This document shows, piece by piece, positions 27,544 to 38,409 of a stretch of 64,000 bases of DNA; within the stretch, counting starts at the first letter, position 1; each line of letters opens with the position of its first letter. Both the position numbers and the translations under genes were made by a program. The notes under the pieces are model-generated. The model was given only the letters and a program-made list of their open reading frames with translations, ran no database searches and had not been told where the DNA came from. The DNA comes from Cellulomonas sp. C5510 (GTDB lineage: Bacteria > Actinomycetota > Actinomycetes > Actinomycetales > Cellulomonadaceae). Location: the NCBI RefSeq assembly GCF_019797765.1, contig NZ_CP081862.1:868001-932000 (forward strand), read 5' to 3'.

Positions 27544-28776
27544 ATGCCCAGCCGGCACCACGAACCGCACCGCACCGCGATCTACGCCACCGCCCTGACG
27601 GCCTTCTTCGCCATCGCCGGCATCGCCGTGGTGGACCCGATCCTGCCCGTCATCGGCACGGAGATCGGCGCCTCCACGTGGCAGATCGAGCTGCTGTTCA
27701 CGGCGTACCTCATCGTGATGGCGGTCGGCATGATCCCCGCCGTCATCGCCACCGGGCGGTTCGGGTACCGCGCGGTGCTCGCGACCGGCGTGACCGTCGT
27801 CGCGGTCGCCTCGGTGCTGGCCGCCCTGTCCGGCTCCATCGCCCAGCTCGCCGTGCTGCGCGGCCTGTGGGGCCTCGGCAACGCCATGTTCTTCGCGACC
27901 GCGATGGTGCTGCTGGTCGCGCTCGCGACGGACCGGGAGTGGGTGGTCGAGCTCTTCGAGACCTGCGTCGGCCTGGGCTTCGCCGTCGGCCCGCTGATCG
28001 GCGGGCTGCTCGGCCAGATCTCGTGGCGCGTGCCGTTCGCGGCCTGCGGCGTGCTCATGCTGCTGGCGCTCGCGATGTCGGTCACCCGGCTGCGTGACCC
28101 GCAGGACCCGCCGACGCCGCTGCGGCTGCGCGACGTCCTGCAGCCCTACCGCCGGCCCGCGTTCCGCGCGCTGTGCGCCGTGACCGCGGCCTACAACTTC
28201 GTGTTCTTCGTGGTGCTCGGCTACACGCCCGTGTTCCTCGGCCTCGGCGTCATCCCGCTCGGGCTGGTGTTCACGGCGTGGGGCGTCGGCCTCGCCGTCG
28301 GCATCCTCGTGGTCGGGCACCGGCTCGCGCACCGCGTCGGCGCCGTCGCCACGGTCGGCGTCGCCGTGGGCGGCCTGCTCGTCGCGCTCGTGCTGCTGGC
28401 CACGAGCGCAGGGACCGCGGAGTCCGTCGTCGTCCTCGTGCTCGCGGGCGTCTGCATGGGCATCGCCAACGCCAACCTGACGGACCTCGCGCTCGGCATC
28501 GGCGGAGCCGAGCGGCGCACGACGACCGCGGCGTTCAACCTCGTGCGGTGGGGCTTCGCGGCACCCGCGCCGGTCATCGCCGGCCTGCTGCACCCCGTCA
28601 GCCCGACCGCCCCGTACTGGCTCGGCGCGGGCGTGCTGCTGCTCGGCGTCGCGGTGTTCGCCCGGAAGGGGCAGGCGATGGCCGGCGCGGTGGGGGAGCG
28701 CCTGACGTGGCGCGCCTGGGACCGCGCGGCGCGCGCCGTGGAGGGCACGCCGGAGGAGGCCGTCGGCGAGGCCTGA
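27544..28776 (+). CDS. MFS exporter, DHA1-like 12-helix family
   Basis: 410-residue transporter with about 12 membrane helices, predicted proton-driven efflux of a drug or metabolite. [12 protein letters not shown] near residue 40 and the first-loop motif [10 protein letters not shown] near residue 75 are typical. [16 protein letters not shown] near 140 is the antiporter motif C region. The ATG follows CCAGGAGA. It is divergent from marR, whose palindrome overlaps its promoter, so induction by the substrate is likely. Its stop lies four bases from that of the convergent response regulator, with no separate terminator. Confidence 0.9.
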   Translation: MPSRHHEPHRTAIYATALTAFFAIAGIAVVDPILPVIGTEIGASTWQIELLFTAYLIVMAVGMIPAVIATGRFGYRAVLATGVTVVAVASVLAALSGSIAQLAVLRGLWGLGNAMFFATAMVLLVALATDREWVVELFETCVGLGFAVGPLIGGLLGQISWRVPFAACGVLMLLALAMSVTRLRDPQDPPTPLRLRDVLQPYRRPAFRALCAVTAAYNFVFFVVLGYTPVFLGLGVIPLGLVFTAWGVGLAVGILVVGHRLAHRVGAVATVGVAVGGLLVALVLLATSAGTAESVVVLVLAGVCMGIANANLTDLALGIGGAERRTTTAAFNLVRWGFAAPAPVIAGLLHPVSPTAPYWLGAGVLLLGVAVFARKGQAMAGAVGERLTWRAWDRAARAVEGTPEEAVGEA

Positions 28777-28780
28777 GCCG

Positions 28781-29521
28781 TCAGCGCCCGACCAGGCCCG
28801 ACTCGTACGCGAACACCACGGCCTGCACCCGGTCGCGCACGCCCAGCTTCGCCAGGATGCGCCCGACGTGCGTCTTGACGGTGGCCTCCGACAGGAACAG
28901 CCGCTGCGCGACCTCCGCGTTCGACAGCCCCTCGGCCACGGCCAGCAGCACCTCGCGCTCGCGTTGCGTGAGCTCGGCGAGCCGGGCGTCGTCGCGCGGC
29001 CGGGCGGCGTCGGCCACTGCGCTGGGCAGCTCCTCCGCGAACAGCTCGAGCATCCGGCGGGTGACCCGTGGGGAGACCACGGCGTCCCCGGTCGCGACCG
29101 CCCGGATCGCGTCCGTGAGCTCCGCCGGGCGGGGGTCCTTGAGGAGGAAGCCGCTGGCCCCGGCGCGCAGCGCCGCGAACGCGTACTCGTCCAGGTCGAA
29201 CGTCGTGAGGATGAGCACGCGGGACGGCGACCCGGACGCGACGATCCGCTGGGTCGCCTCGATGCCGTTCGTCCCGGGCATCCGGACGTCCATGAGCACG
29301 ACGTCGGGCTGCAGGGCGGCGACCTGCTGCAGCGCCTCGGCGCCGTCCCCGGCCTCGCCCACGACCGTGAGGTCGTCCTCGTCGTCGAGCACCAGCCGGA
29401 AGCCCATGCGCAGCAGCGGCTGGTCGTCCACCAGGAGCACGCGGACCGGTCCGGGTGCGCCGCCCGGGGTCCCGACCGCCGGCCCGGTGCCGGGCCCTGT
29501 CGCGTCCCCGGTGCTGCTCAC
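28781..29521 (-). CDS. LuxR/NarL-type response regulator
   Basis: 246-residue DNA-binding regulator. An N-terminal extension of about 25 residues precedes the receiver domain, with [15 protein letters not shown] (acidic pocket) and phospho-acceptor Asp in [13 protein letters not shown] near residue 80. [11 protein letters not shown] and [11 protein letters not shown] complete it. The C-terminal helix-turn-helix reads [20 protein letters not shown] and then [20 protein letters not shown] 29521 overlaps the kinase stop by four bases. It likely controls the ABC exporter upstream in the same direction. Confidence 0.93.
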   Translation of the reverse strand: MSSTGDATGPGTGPAVGTPGGAPGPVRVLLVDDQPLLRMGFRLVLDDEDDLTVVGEAGDGAEALQQVAALQPDVVLMDVRMPGTNGIEATQRIVASGSPSRVLILTTFDLDEYAFAALRAGASGFLLKDPRPAELTDAIRAVATGDAVVSPRVTRRMLELFAEELPSAVADAARPRDDARLAELTQREREVLLAVAEGLSNAEVAQRLFLSEATVKTHVGRILAKLGVRDRVQAVVFAYESGLVGR

Positions 29522-30984
29522 GTGCGCTCCTCGTCGTGCTCGTCGGTGGTGGTGGCGGCCCCGGAGTCCTCGGTGCGGAGCTCCACGTGCACCCGCCAGC
29601 CGCCCCGGTACGGCCCCGCCGCCACGGAGCCACCGTAGACCGCGGCGCGCTCCCGCATGCCGACCAGCCCGCGGCCGGTCCGGACGGGCTGGTCCGGCAC
29701 GAGCGCCTCGGTGCCGCCGGCGTCGGTGTTGGTCCCCAGCGGGTCCTCGAGCCGCTCCGCGAGCCGCCCGCTCAGGCGCGCGCGCCGGCCCGGCTCCGGA
29801 TCCGCCTCGGTGGCAGGGTCCGCGCCGCCGTCGTCCACGACCTCGATCCCGATGCGGCCCGCGCCGTGCCGCACGAGCACGTCCACCCGCGCGCCGCTGC
29901 CGGCGTGGCGCAGCGCGTTCGTCAGCGACTCCTGGACCACGCGGTAGACGGTGAGCGCCAGGCCGGCGTCCGCCGGGAGCGCCGGACCCGCCGTCGTCAG
30001 GTGGACCGTGAGGCCCGCGGCGCGGAACTGCTGCGCCAGCGACTCCAGGTCGTGCGTGCCGGGCTGCGGCTCGAGCGGCACGTCGGCGCCGCGCAGCACG
30101 CCGAGCATCCGCCGCATGTCGGCCAGTGCGGAGCGGCCGGTCTCCGAGAGCAGGTCGAGCGCGGCCACCGCGTCGTCCGGGGACCGCCGCACCGCGACCC
30201 GCGCGCCGTCCGACAGTGCGATCATCACGGTCAGGCCGTGCGCGACGACGTCGTGCATCTCGCGTGCGATCCGGGCCTGCTCGGCGGCCGCCGCGAGCTT
30301 GGCGTGCTGCTCGCCGGCATCGACCAGCTGCTGGTGACGGTCGACCAGGGCCCGGGTGTGCAGGCGGCGCGCGCGCACGTTCGCCCCGATCGCGAACGCC
30401 CCGAGCCCGACCAGCAGGAAGCTCGGCGCGTCGGAGGTCACGACCGGCTCGGGCAGCGGACGGACCTCGGTGCCCTCGGCCGTCGCCACCGTCACCGTGC
30501 CCGGTGTGGGATCCGGTCGCCCGCCCCACAGCAGCAGCGCCCCGACCACCGTCACGGACGCGATCCCCAGGACCGACCAGGCGAACCGCTGCGGCCGGCT
30601 CGCGGCGACGACGTAGAGCGCCAGCGCGAAGCCGAGGTCGAACGCCCCCACGTGCCCGGCGACCAGCACGTGCAGCACGCCGAGCGCGGCCATGGCGAGC
30701 GCCACGCGGACGGGCCAGCGCCGCCGCACCGCCAGCACGGCGACGCCGAGCACGGCGAGCACGAGCGACAGCGCGGCCGCGGGCCGGCCGGCCAGCAGCA
30801 ACCCGCTGACGTCCTGCGGCCCGGCCTCTCCCACCACGGCGACCGCGTACACCAGGCAGACCAGCACGTCGGACGCCACCGGGCGCTGCGCGAAGAACCG
30901 CCGGACGCGGCCGAGCCGACGCGCGTCGAGCTCGGTGAAGCCGGCGGGAGCGGTGTCCGGCGTCTGGCTCGGGCTCTGGCTCAG
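29518..30984 (-). CDS. Two-component sensor histidine kinase (HisKA_3 type)
   Basis: About 488-residue membrane kinase. Four or five hydrophobic segments in the first 170 residues form the sensor. The H-box is [11 protein letters not shown] near residue 240, and the ATPase has [16 protein letters not shown] and [17 protein letters not shown] place the start at CTG 30984 because GGAGG lies five bases ahead and a hairpin (31035-31064) separates it from the permease. A GTG at 31074 would add 30 Arg/Pro-rich residues encoded across that hairpin. The kinase is coupled to the response regulator. Confidence 0.82.
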   Translation of the reverse strand: MSQSPSQTPDTAPAGFTELDARRLGRVRRFFAQRPVASDVLVCLVYAVAVVGEAGPQDVSGLLLAGRPAAALSLVLAVLGVAVLAVRRRWPVRVALAMAALGVLHVLVAGHVGAFDLGFALALYVVAASRPQRFAWSVLGIASVTVVGALLLWGGRPDPTPGTVTVATAEGTEVRPLPEPVVTSDAPSFLLVGLGAFAIGANVRARRLHTRALVDRHQQLVDAGEQHAKLAAAAEQARIAREMHDVVAHGLTVMIALSDGARVAVRRSPDDAVAALDLLSETGRSALADMRRMLGVLRGADVPLEPQPGTHDLESLAQQFRAAGLTVHLTTAGPALPADAGLALTVYRVVQESLTNALRHAGSGARVDVLVRHGAGRIGIEVVDDGGADPATEADPEPGRRARLSGRLAERLEDPLGTNTDAGGTEALVPDQPVRTGRGLVGMRERAAVYGGSVAAGPYRGGWRVHVELRTEDSGAATTTDEHDEERT

Positions 30985-31034
30985 CGGGACCTCCGGGGGG
31001 TGGCGGGCGGATCGGGCGGGGCCGGGACGGCGGC

Positions 31035-31064
31035 GGCCCCGCCCCGCCGGAGCGGGACGGGGCC
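31035..31064 (-). terminator. Hairpin between ABC permease and kinase
   Basis: A 13-bp stem with one mismatch (31035-31047 with 31052-31064) and a 4-base loop, 24 bases after the permease stop. It may attenuate reading from the exporter genes into the two-component genes. Confidence 0.55.
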
Positions 31065-31087
31065 ACCCTGCCACGGGTGCGGCCGGG

Positions 31088-31921
31088 TCAGGCGTCGCGG
31101 CGCTTCGCGAGCACCAGCGCGGCGGCGAGGGCGACCACGCCCCAGGCCACCAGCACCCCGAAGCCCTCCCAGGGGGACAGCGTCGCGTCGGGGCCGCCGT
31201 TCTGCACGAGCTGCGACCCGGCGGACATCGGCAGGTACGGGCTGACCTTCTGGAAGAAGGTCCACGGCACCAGCGCGAAGACGCTCTCGACCACCAGCAG
31301 CAGGCCCAGCACGGTGGCGAGCGCGCCGGCCGAGTGCCGCAGGAGCGCGCCGATGCCGTACGCGAGCAGCGCGATCGCCGCGAGGTAGAGCGGCGCGCCG
31401 ACCAGGATGCGCTGGTTCACGGCGTCGTCGAGGTCGACGCGGAGCTGCTCGCCCAGCACCGGGTACGTGACGGCCCACGACGCGAGCGTCGCCACCAGGC
31501 CGGTCACCCAGGCCACGACCACCACGACGAGCGCCTTCGCCAGCAGCGCGGGCGTGCGCGTCGGTGCCGCGGTCAGCGTGCTGCGGATCATGCCGGTCGT
31601 GTACTCGCCGGTGATCGTCAGCACCGCGAGCACGCAGATCGCGAGCTGAGCGAGCTGCAGGCCGCTGACCACGACCGCCGCGGTGGACGCGCCGAGGACC
31701 ACCTCGGCGCCGTCAGTCGCCTCCTGGGTGCCGAAGTAGGCGACCATCCAGGCGATGCCGGCCATCGCGAGCACGGTGATGGGCAGCACCCACCACGTCG
31801 AGCGGACCGTCCAGAGCTTGATCCACTCCGAGCGGACCAGCCGCGGGAACGTGACGCGGACGTCGCCGGAGACGTGGGGCGAGCCGCGGCGGGCGGCGGG
31901 GACAGTGGCGGTGGCGCTCAT
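31088..31921 (-). CDS. ABC-2 type transporter permease
   Basis: 277-residue membrane protein with six predicted helices. RSEWIKLWTVRSTWWVLP near residue 30 is the typical start of ABC-2 permeases of the peptide/antibiotic-export type. ITGEYTTGMIRSTLTAAPTR near residue 105 is a conserved cytoplasmic loop. Its ATG overlaps the ATPase stop by four bases. With the ATPase and the downstream kinase/regulator it resembles self-protection modules against cell-wall-active compounds. The substrate is unknown. Confidence 0.87.
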   Translation of the reverse strand: MSATATVPAARRGSPHVSGDVRVTFPRLVRSEWIKLWTVRSTWWVLPITVLAMAGIAWMVAYFGTQEATDGAEVVLGASTAAVVVSGLQLAQLAICVLAVLTITGEYTTGMIRSTLTAAPTRTPALLAKALVVVVVAWVTGLVATLASWAVTYPVLGEQLRVDLDDAVNQRILVGAPLYLAAIALLAYGIGALLRHSAGALATVLGLLLVVESVFALVPWTFFQKVSPYLPMSAGSQLVQNGGPDATLSPWEGFGVLVAWGVVALAAALVLAKRRDA

Positions 31922-32862
31922 CGCCGGGCCTCCTGGCTGGTCGTGGCGGCGAGGGCCGCGGGGTCGGAGTGGTACTCGACGTCGTCGGCGGTCAGCGACA
32001 TGTAGGCCGCCTCCAGCGACGCGGACACGGGCGTGAGCTCGTGCAGCACCAGGCCGTGCTGCGCGGCGAGCTCGCCGACGGCCGGGGCCGTGGCGCCCGC
32101 GATCTCCAGCAGGCCCGCCTCGACGGAGGTCACGGTGGTGTCGGGGCCGCGGAGCAGGTCCGCGAGCTGCGCCGCCTGGGGGCTGCGGACCCGGACGGAC
32201 GCGCCGGACGCGCCGGCCACGATGTCCGCCACGGGGGCGTCCGCGATGATCCGGCCGCGGCCGATCACGAGGATGTGGTCGGCCGTCAGCGCCATCTCGC
32301 TCATGAGGTGGGAGGACAGGAACACCGTGCGGCCCTCGCCGGCCAGGTGCTTGACGAGGTTGCGGACCCACAGGACGCCCTCGGGGTCGAGGCCGTTGAC
32401 CGGCTCGTCGAGGATGAGGGTGCGCGGGTCGCCGAGGAGCGCCGCCGCGATGCCGAGCCGCTGGCCCATGCCGAGCGAGAACCCGCCGACCCGCTTGCCG
32501 GCGACGCCCTGCAGGCCGGTCATCTCGATGACCTCGTCGACGCGCTTGCGACCGATGCCGTGGGTCGCGGCGACCGCCCGCAGGTGGTTGGTCGCGGAGC
32601 GGCCCGAGTGCACCGCCTTCGCGTCGAGCAGCGCGCCGACCTCCGTCAGCGGGGAACGGTGCTGCGCGTACGGGCGGCCGTTGACGGTGACGGTGCCGGC
32701 GGTCGGGCGGTCCAGCCCCATGATCATCCGCATGGTCGTGGACTTCCCGGCGCCGTTCGGGCCGAGGAAGCCCGTGACCTTGCCCGGCTGCACGGTGAAG
32801 TCGATGCCGGCGACGGCGGTCTTGCTGCCGTACCTCTTGGTCAGTCCTCGTGCCTCGATCAT
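31918..32862 (-). CDS. ABC transporter ATP-binding protein (exporter type)
   Basis: 314-residue ATPase. Walker A GPNGAGKSTTMRMI near residue 36, signature FSLGMGQRLGIAAALLGDP near 130, Walker B TLILDEPVNGLDPEG near 152, and the switch His in TVFLSSHLMSEM near 190. The C-terminal 90 residues are the extra domain seen in DrrA/BcrA-type exporters. It starts a reverse-strand run of four genes. The 256-bp gap to the divergent Bax-inhibitor-like gene contains a GTACG/CGTAC dyad (32886-32902) near its start, a possible operator. Confidence 0.92.
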   Translation of the reverse strand: MIEARGLTKRYGSKTAVAGIDFTVQPGKVTGFLGPNGAGKSTTMRMIMGLDRPTAGTVTVNGRPYAQHRSPLTEVGALLDAKAVHSGRSATNHLRAVAATHGIGRKRVDEVIEMTGLQGVAGKRVGGFSLGMGQRLGIAAALLGDPRTLILDEPVNGLDPEGVLWVRNLVKHLAGEGRTVFLSSHLMSEMALTADHILVIGRGRIIADAPVADIVAGASGASVRVRSPQAAQLADLLRGPDTTVTSVEAGLLEIAGATAPAVGELAAQHGLVLHELTPVSASLEAAYMSLTADDVEYHSDPAALAATTSQEARR

Positions 32863-33118
32863 GGTGTCCTCACTGGTGGGTTCCGGTACGTCACGACCGT
32901 ACGGACCCGTGTGCCCGCGCGGAACGGTCGCGCGGCCGAACCCGTCCGGCCCTGCGCTCGGCCGGGCGGACGACGCGGGTCCTCCTCACGGATGACCCGG
33001 TCCGGTCCGGGCTCCCGCGCAGGTCGCGTCGTGCGCCGCGGGAACTTCCGGAGGCGGCGTGGCGTTCTAGGGTGGTGAACCACTGCCGGCTCGATCTCGA
33101 ACCGACCCTGGAGGACCG

Positions 33119-33973
33119 ATGAGCAACCCGGTGTTCAACAACAGCGCCGTCTTCGGCGACCCGCGCGCCCGCGGGAACCGGGCCGCCCGCCCGCAGCAGG
33201 GTGCCCCGACGGGCACCCTCGGCCAGACGGGCCCGGTCGTCGAGGCGTCGACGCTCGAGCAGATGTACGGCGCGCCGTCCGCGACCACGCGCGACACCCG
33301 CCGCCTCACCTACGACGACGTCATCGTCAAGACCGGCGGGCTGCTCGCGCTGCTCGTCGTCGTCGCCGCCGCCACCTGGAACCTGGCGCCCGGCATCTGG
33401 CCGATCGGTGCGGTCGTCGGCCTGGTGCTCGGCCTCGTCAACGCGTTCAAGCGCGAGCCGAGCCCCGTGCTCATCACGCTGTACACGGTGGCGCAGGGCG
33501 TGTTCCTCGGCGGGATCAGCCTGGCGTTCCAGAACATGACGACCGACGTCACCGGCAACGTGCAGCCGATCGTCATGCAGGCGATCATCGCCACGTTCGC
33601 CACCTTCGGTGCCGCGCTGTTCCTGTTCAAGTCCGGCCGCGTCCGCGTCACCCCGAAGTTCACGCGCTGGCTGCTCATCGCGATGGTCGGCTACCTGGCG
33701 TACTCGCTGGTCAACGTCGTCATGATGTTCTTCGTCGCGAGCGACGGCTTCGGCCCGCTGCGCAACGGCCCGATCGGCGTCATCGCCGGTCTGTTCGCGG
33801 TCGGCCTGGCCGCCGCGAGCCTCATCATGGACTTCGACGCCATCAAGCGCGGCGTCGAGCAGGGCGTGCCGAACAAGTTCGCCTGGTCCGCGGCGTTCGG
33901 CCTCATCGTCACGCTCGTCTGGCTGTACCTGGAGATCCTGCGGATCCTCGCGATCCTCCAGGGCCGCGACTGA
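33119..33973 (+). CDS. Bax inhibitor-1/YccA family membrane protein
   Basis: 284-residue protein with about seven membrane helices after an N-terminal region of 65 hydrophilic residues, which starts MSNPVFNNSAVFG as in many actinobacterial members. SDGFGPLRNGPIGV and IMDFDAIKRGVEQG match the family's conserved loops, where acidic residues form the pH sensor in characterised calcium-leak members. GGAGGACCG precedes the ATG. The TAGGGT at 33067 is a possible -10. It appears to be a single-gene unit. Confidence 0.9.
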   Translation: MSNPVFNNSAVFGDPRARGNRAARPQQGAPTGTLGQTGPVVEASTLEQMYGAPSATTRDTRRLTYDDVIVKTGGLLALLVVVAAATWNLAPGIWPIGAVVGLVLGLVNAFKREPSPVLITLYTVAQGVFLGGISLAFQNMTTDVTGNVQPIVMQAIIATFATFGAALFLFKSGRVRVTPKFTRWLLIAMVGYLAYSLVNVVMMFFVASDGFGPLRNGPIGVIAGLFAVGLAAASLIMDFDAIKRGVEQGVPNKFAWSAAFGLIVTLVWLYLEILRILAILQGRD

Positions 33974-33984
33974 CACCACCCCCA

Positions 33985-34033
33985 CGACGGCCCCGCCGCC
34001 CGGCCCTAGGCTGGTGCGACGGGGCCGTCGCAC
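33985..34033 (+). promoter_or_regulatory. Overlapping terminator hairpin and cbs promoter
   Basis: CGACGGCCCCG at 33985-33995 pairs with 34020-34030, a likely terminator for the preceding gene. Between the arms lies TAGGCT (34007-34012), a probable -10 for cbs. The right arm can instead form a second, perfect hairpin, GTGCGACG at 34014-34021 with 34026-34033, at the very start of the cbs transcript. Confidence 0.5.
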
Positions 34034-34066
34034 GTCCCCGCCACCCCCTCGGCCGTCTGGAGCCCC

Positions 34067-35473
<1,407 letters not shown>

Positions 35474-35484
35474 CCGGCGCGCGT

Positions 35485-35580
35485 GTCGACCTGCCGCCGG
35501 TCGCGTGAACCTGCCGGCGTTCGCGCCCGCCGGCGCGTCCGCCGTCGCTACGGTGCCCCTGACCTCGGGAGATACCCGAG
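35485..35580 (+). other. Direct repeat and small hairpin before the NlpC/P60-like gene
   Basis: Two 20-base near-copies (35485 and 35505, about 15 matches) are followed by the hairpin CTCGGG/CCCGAG (35564-35569 with 35575-35580), which ends just before the ribosome site AAGGGGGA. They may be a regulator site and an RNA stem near the start. Confidence 0.35.
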
Positions 35581-35595
35581 TGAAGGGGGAATGAC

Positions 35596-36948
35596 ATGCC
35601 CACCAGCTTCACGATCCGACCGCCCCGACGAGTGATCGCAGCTCTTCTTGCGGTCCTGCTTCTCACGGCGTGGCTGACGATCACGACCGGATCGGAGGCC
35701 CGGGCCTCCGACGTCGGAGGCCCGATCAACCGGGCTGAGGTCCTGGCCCGCGCGCAGTTCTGGGTCGACCGGCAGGTCCCGTACAGCCAGAGTGCGTCCC
35801 ACCCGGACCCGGACGGCCGGCTCTACCGCCAAGACTGCTCCGGCATGGTGTCGATGGCGTGGCACCTCGGGAGCTCGCTCAGCACGCGGACGCTGCCGAA
35901 CGTCAGCGTCCGGCTCGGGGGCTTCGGGGAGCTGGCCCCTGGGGACATGCTGCTGCGGCCGGGGGTCCACGCCCGCATCTTCGCCGGGTGGACCGACGGT
36001 TCCCGCACGGCGGCCTGGGTGTACGAGCAGCCGAACTGGAACCTGACCGCCCGCAAGACCACGTACTCGATGGCCGCCATGGCGGGGCAGGGCTACCAGG
36101 CGTGGCGCTACACCGGCATCCGCGACGACGCGCCGACCCAGGCGCCGGTGCTCCCCACCACCTACGACCGTGTCGCCGTGGTGGACGGTTCCGGATCGCT
36201 CTCCGTCAAGCAGGGGCCCCTCACGGGCAGCTGGACGACGGTCGCGTCGGCGGTCGCGACGAGCGCCGTCGAGGGTGACCGCGTCGCCATGCTCACGACC
36301 GGGGGCGACCTGTACGTGAAGGAGGGCGAGTCGCTGACCGGTACGTGGACTCTCGTGTACCGCGGCGTCGCGTCGTTCGACCTCTCCGGTGACCGGATCG
36401 GGGTGGTCGACACCAACGGCACGGTGTTCGTCAAGGACGGGCCCGTCAGTGCACCCTGGGTCGCCGTCCAGTCGCCGGGTACGCAGGTCGCCCTCGACGC
36501 CGAGCGGGTGGGCGTCCTGGACACCCAGGGGACGCTGTGGGTGAAGGACGGCCCGCTCGAGGCGATGTGGACCAAGGTGGCCACGAGCGTGTCCACCTTC
36601 GACCTCGGCGCGGACCGCATCGCGGTCGTGCAGAAGTCGGGTGCCGTCCAGGTCAAGGAGGGTGCCGTCACCGCGGGCTGGACCACGGTCACGACCGGGG
36701 GCGCCGACGTGGTGCTCGCCGGCAGCCGGATCGGCGTGCTCTCGACCTCCGGGGCCGTCTACGTGAAGGACGGTCCGGTCACGGCGCAGTGGGTGACCCT
36801 GTCGACGACCAAGGTCGAGCTCGACCTGTACGACGACCGGGTCGCCGTGCGCAGCGCGTCCGGTCAGGTCTCCGTCAAGGAGGGTCCGCTCACCGCGGGG
36901 TGGGTGACCGTGACGAACGCGGGCGCCACCGGCGTGGCACTCGGGTGA
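35596..36948 (+). CDS. Secreted NlpC/P60-like hydrolase domain with seven 37-residue repeats
   Basis: 450-residue exported protein. A signal peptide (RRVIAALLAVLLLTAWLTI) ends near residue 38. Residues 45-165 resemble NlpC/P60 cell-wall peptidases, with DCSGMVSMAW (Cys about residue 81) and LAPGDMLL then HARIFAGW as the His region. The remainder is seven repeats of about 37 residues, each with a DR-[IV]-V strand, then VKEG or VKDG and a Trp, arranged like short beta-propeller blades. These are likely to bind glycans or fill the wall. AAGGGGGA precedes ATG 35596 by five bases. Confidence 0.8.
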   Translation: MPTSFTIRPPRRVIAALLAVLLLTAWLTITTGSEARASDVGGPINRAEVLARAQFWVDRQVPYSQSASHPDPDGRLYRQDCSGMVSMAWHLGSSLSTRTLPNVSVRLGGFGELAPGDMLLRPGVHARIFAGWTDGSRTAAWVYEQPNWNLTARKTTYSMAAMAGQGYQAWRYTGIRDDAPTQAPVLPTTYDRVAVVDGSGSLSVKQGPLTGSWTTVASAVATSAVEGDRVAMLTTGGDLYVKEGESLTGTWTLVYRGVASFDLSGDRIGVVDTNGTVFVKDGPVSAPWVAVQSPGTQVALDAERVGVLDTQGTLWVKDGPLEAMWTKVATSVSTFDLGADRIAVVQKSGAVQVKEGAVTAGWTTVTTGGADVVLAGSRIGVLSTSGAVYVKDGPVTAQWVTLSTTKVELDLYDDRVAVRSASGQVSVKEGPLTAGWVTVTNAGATGVALG

Positions 36949-36952
36949 CCTT

Positions 36953-36986
36953 CCCGGCCGCGGGCGGTGCGCCGCCCGCGGCCGGG
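36953..36986. terminator. Bidirectional terminator hairpin
   Basis: Perfect 15-bp stem (36953-36967 with 36972-36986) and a TGCG tetraloop, between converging genes. A 12-base palindrome GTCGGGCCCGAC follows at 36986-36997. Confidence 0.8.
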
Positions 36987-37000
36987 TCGGGCCCGACCCC

Positions 37001-38266
37001 TCACGCCCCCAGGACGTGGCGGTCGACGAACGCGTTGCGGAACGTGCCCTCCGGGTCCGTGCGCGCCACCAGCGCGCGGAAGTCGTCCAGCCGGGGGTAG
37101 AGCGCGCGGGGGTCCGAGCCCGGGGCGACCAGCGAGGCGAACAGCTTGCCCCAGTGCGGGCGCGCGCCGAGCGGGGCCAGCGCGGCCTCGATGCGGGGGA
37201 GGACGGCCTCGACCTCGGCCTGCCGCGGGTGCCACGTGAAGTGCAGGGCGACCCGGTCGCCGCCGGACGCCGTGCTGAGCCACAGATCGTCGCCCGCGAC
37301 GGTGCGGACCTCCGAGACCTGGAGCAGCGGCGTGACGACGGGGGCGAGGGCTCGCAGCGCCTCGAACGCCTCGGCTGCCCGCGACCGGGGCACCAGGTAC
37401 TCGGACTGCAGCTCGTCGCCGTTGCTCGGGGTGAACTTCAGCCGGAAGTGCGGCAGCCGCTCGTGCCAGGGGCCGGGGACGCCGAGCTGCTCGGTGCAGT
37501 GGACGGGGTCGATGCCGGGCAGGGGGTGCAGCGGGCCGGGCGCGGGGCGGGCCCCGAACAGCTCGGTGCGTCGCTCGTAGCCGCCACCGGCGGGCAGGCG
37601 GGTCTTGCGCCAGACCTGCTGCACCGCGGGTCCGGTCCAGTCGGTGAACAGGCTGACCGAGTCCGCCGAGGCGGTCACGTCGTCCAGGTGCTCCAGCACG
37701 ACGTCCCACGGCAGGTCGGTGTGGACCTCCTGCGCCACGTCGTACGTCGGCTCCACGTCGAGCGTGACCCGCACGACGACCCCGAGCGCACCGAGTCCCA
37801 CCACGACACCGGCGAAGTCGTCGTGGCCGCGGGCGACGTGCCGCAGCGTGCCGTCCGCGGCCACGAGGTCGACCGCCGCGACGGCCGCGGCGAGGTTCCG
37901 GGACCGGTCACCCGACCCGTGGGTGGCGGTCGCCACCGCCCCGGCCACCGAGATGTGCGGCAGCGACGCGAGGTCGTGCAGCGCCCAGCCCTGCGCGTGC
38001 AGGACGCGCGCCAGGGCGCCGTACCGGGTGCCTGCCGTGACCGTCACGGTCCGGGCACCGGCGTCGACGCGGACGTCCGGGTCGAGGGCGTCCAGGCGGA
38101 CCAGGTCGTGCTCCGTGTCGGCGAGGCCGTTGAAGCAGTGCCGCGTCCCGAGCGCCCGCACCCGTCGCGCGCCGGCGACCACCTCCTGCACCTGCTCGAC
38201 CGTGCGCGGCTCGTGCACGCGCGCGGCGCCGTAGGTGAGGTTCCCGGCCCAGGTGGTCAGCGACAT
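37001..38266 (-). CDS. Alditol oxidase-like FAD enzyme
   Basis: 421-residue flavoprotein of the vanillyl-alcohol-oxidase fold, closely resembling Streptomyces AldO, which oxidises xylitol and sorbitol with release of hydrogen peroxide. GTRHCFN carries His 43, the expected covalent FAD attachment. LPHISVAGAVATATHGSG near residue 90 contacts the flavin, and HCTEQLGVPGPWHERLPHFR is nearly family-identical. EVRTVAG, HFTWHP and HWGKLF supply Glu, Arg, Thr and Lys of the active site. It stands alone without polyol uptake genes. A related possibility is L-gulonolactone-type oxidase, but the match to alditol oxidase is better. Confidence 0.88.
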   Translation of the reverse strand: MSLTTWAGNLTYGAARVHEPRTVEQVQEVVAGARRVRALGTRHCFNGLADTEHDLVRLDALDPDVRVDAGARTVTVTAGTRYGALARVLHAQGWALHDLASLPHISVAGAVATATHGSGDRSRNLAAAVAAVDLVAADGTLRHVARGHDDFAGVVVGLGALGVVVRVTLDVEPTYDVAQEVHTDLPWDVVLEHLDDVTASADSVSLFTDWTGPAVQQVWRKTRLPAGGGYERRTELFGARPAPGPLHPLPGIDPVHCTEQLGVPGPWHERLPHFRLKFTPSNGDELQSEYLVPRSRAAEAFEALRALAPVVTPLLQVSEVRTVAGDDLWLSTASGGDRVALHFTWHPRQAEVEAVLPRIEAALAPLGARPHWGKLFASLVAPGSDPRALYPRLDDFRALVARTDPEGTFRNAFVDRHVLGA

Positions 38267-38409
38267 CGGTGCTCCCGTCCGGCGCGCGCCCCTCGCCCGC
38301 CGGGACGACGCTAACCCGTCCGCGCCGGGGCGGCCGGTCTCCCGGGTTCGCAGGGAGGGCACGGGAGCGGGCAGGATGGGGGAGTTCAGCCCACGACCGA
38401 GGAGACGTC

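Noticed and set aside
32886..32902. Operator dyad GTACG-N7-CGTAC before the ABC ATPase gene
   Set aside because: Five-base arms are short enough to arise by chance in this composition, and I could not tie it to a promoter, so I mention it only with the gene.
35474..35595. Cyclic-di-AMP (ydaO) riboswitch before the NlpC/P60-like gene
   Set aside because: Such riboswitches often precede cell-wall hydrolase genes, but the 122-bp gap is too short and lacks the conserved core. Only a small hairpin is visible.
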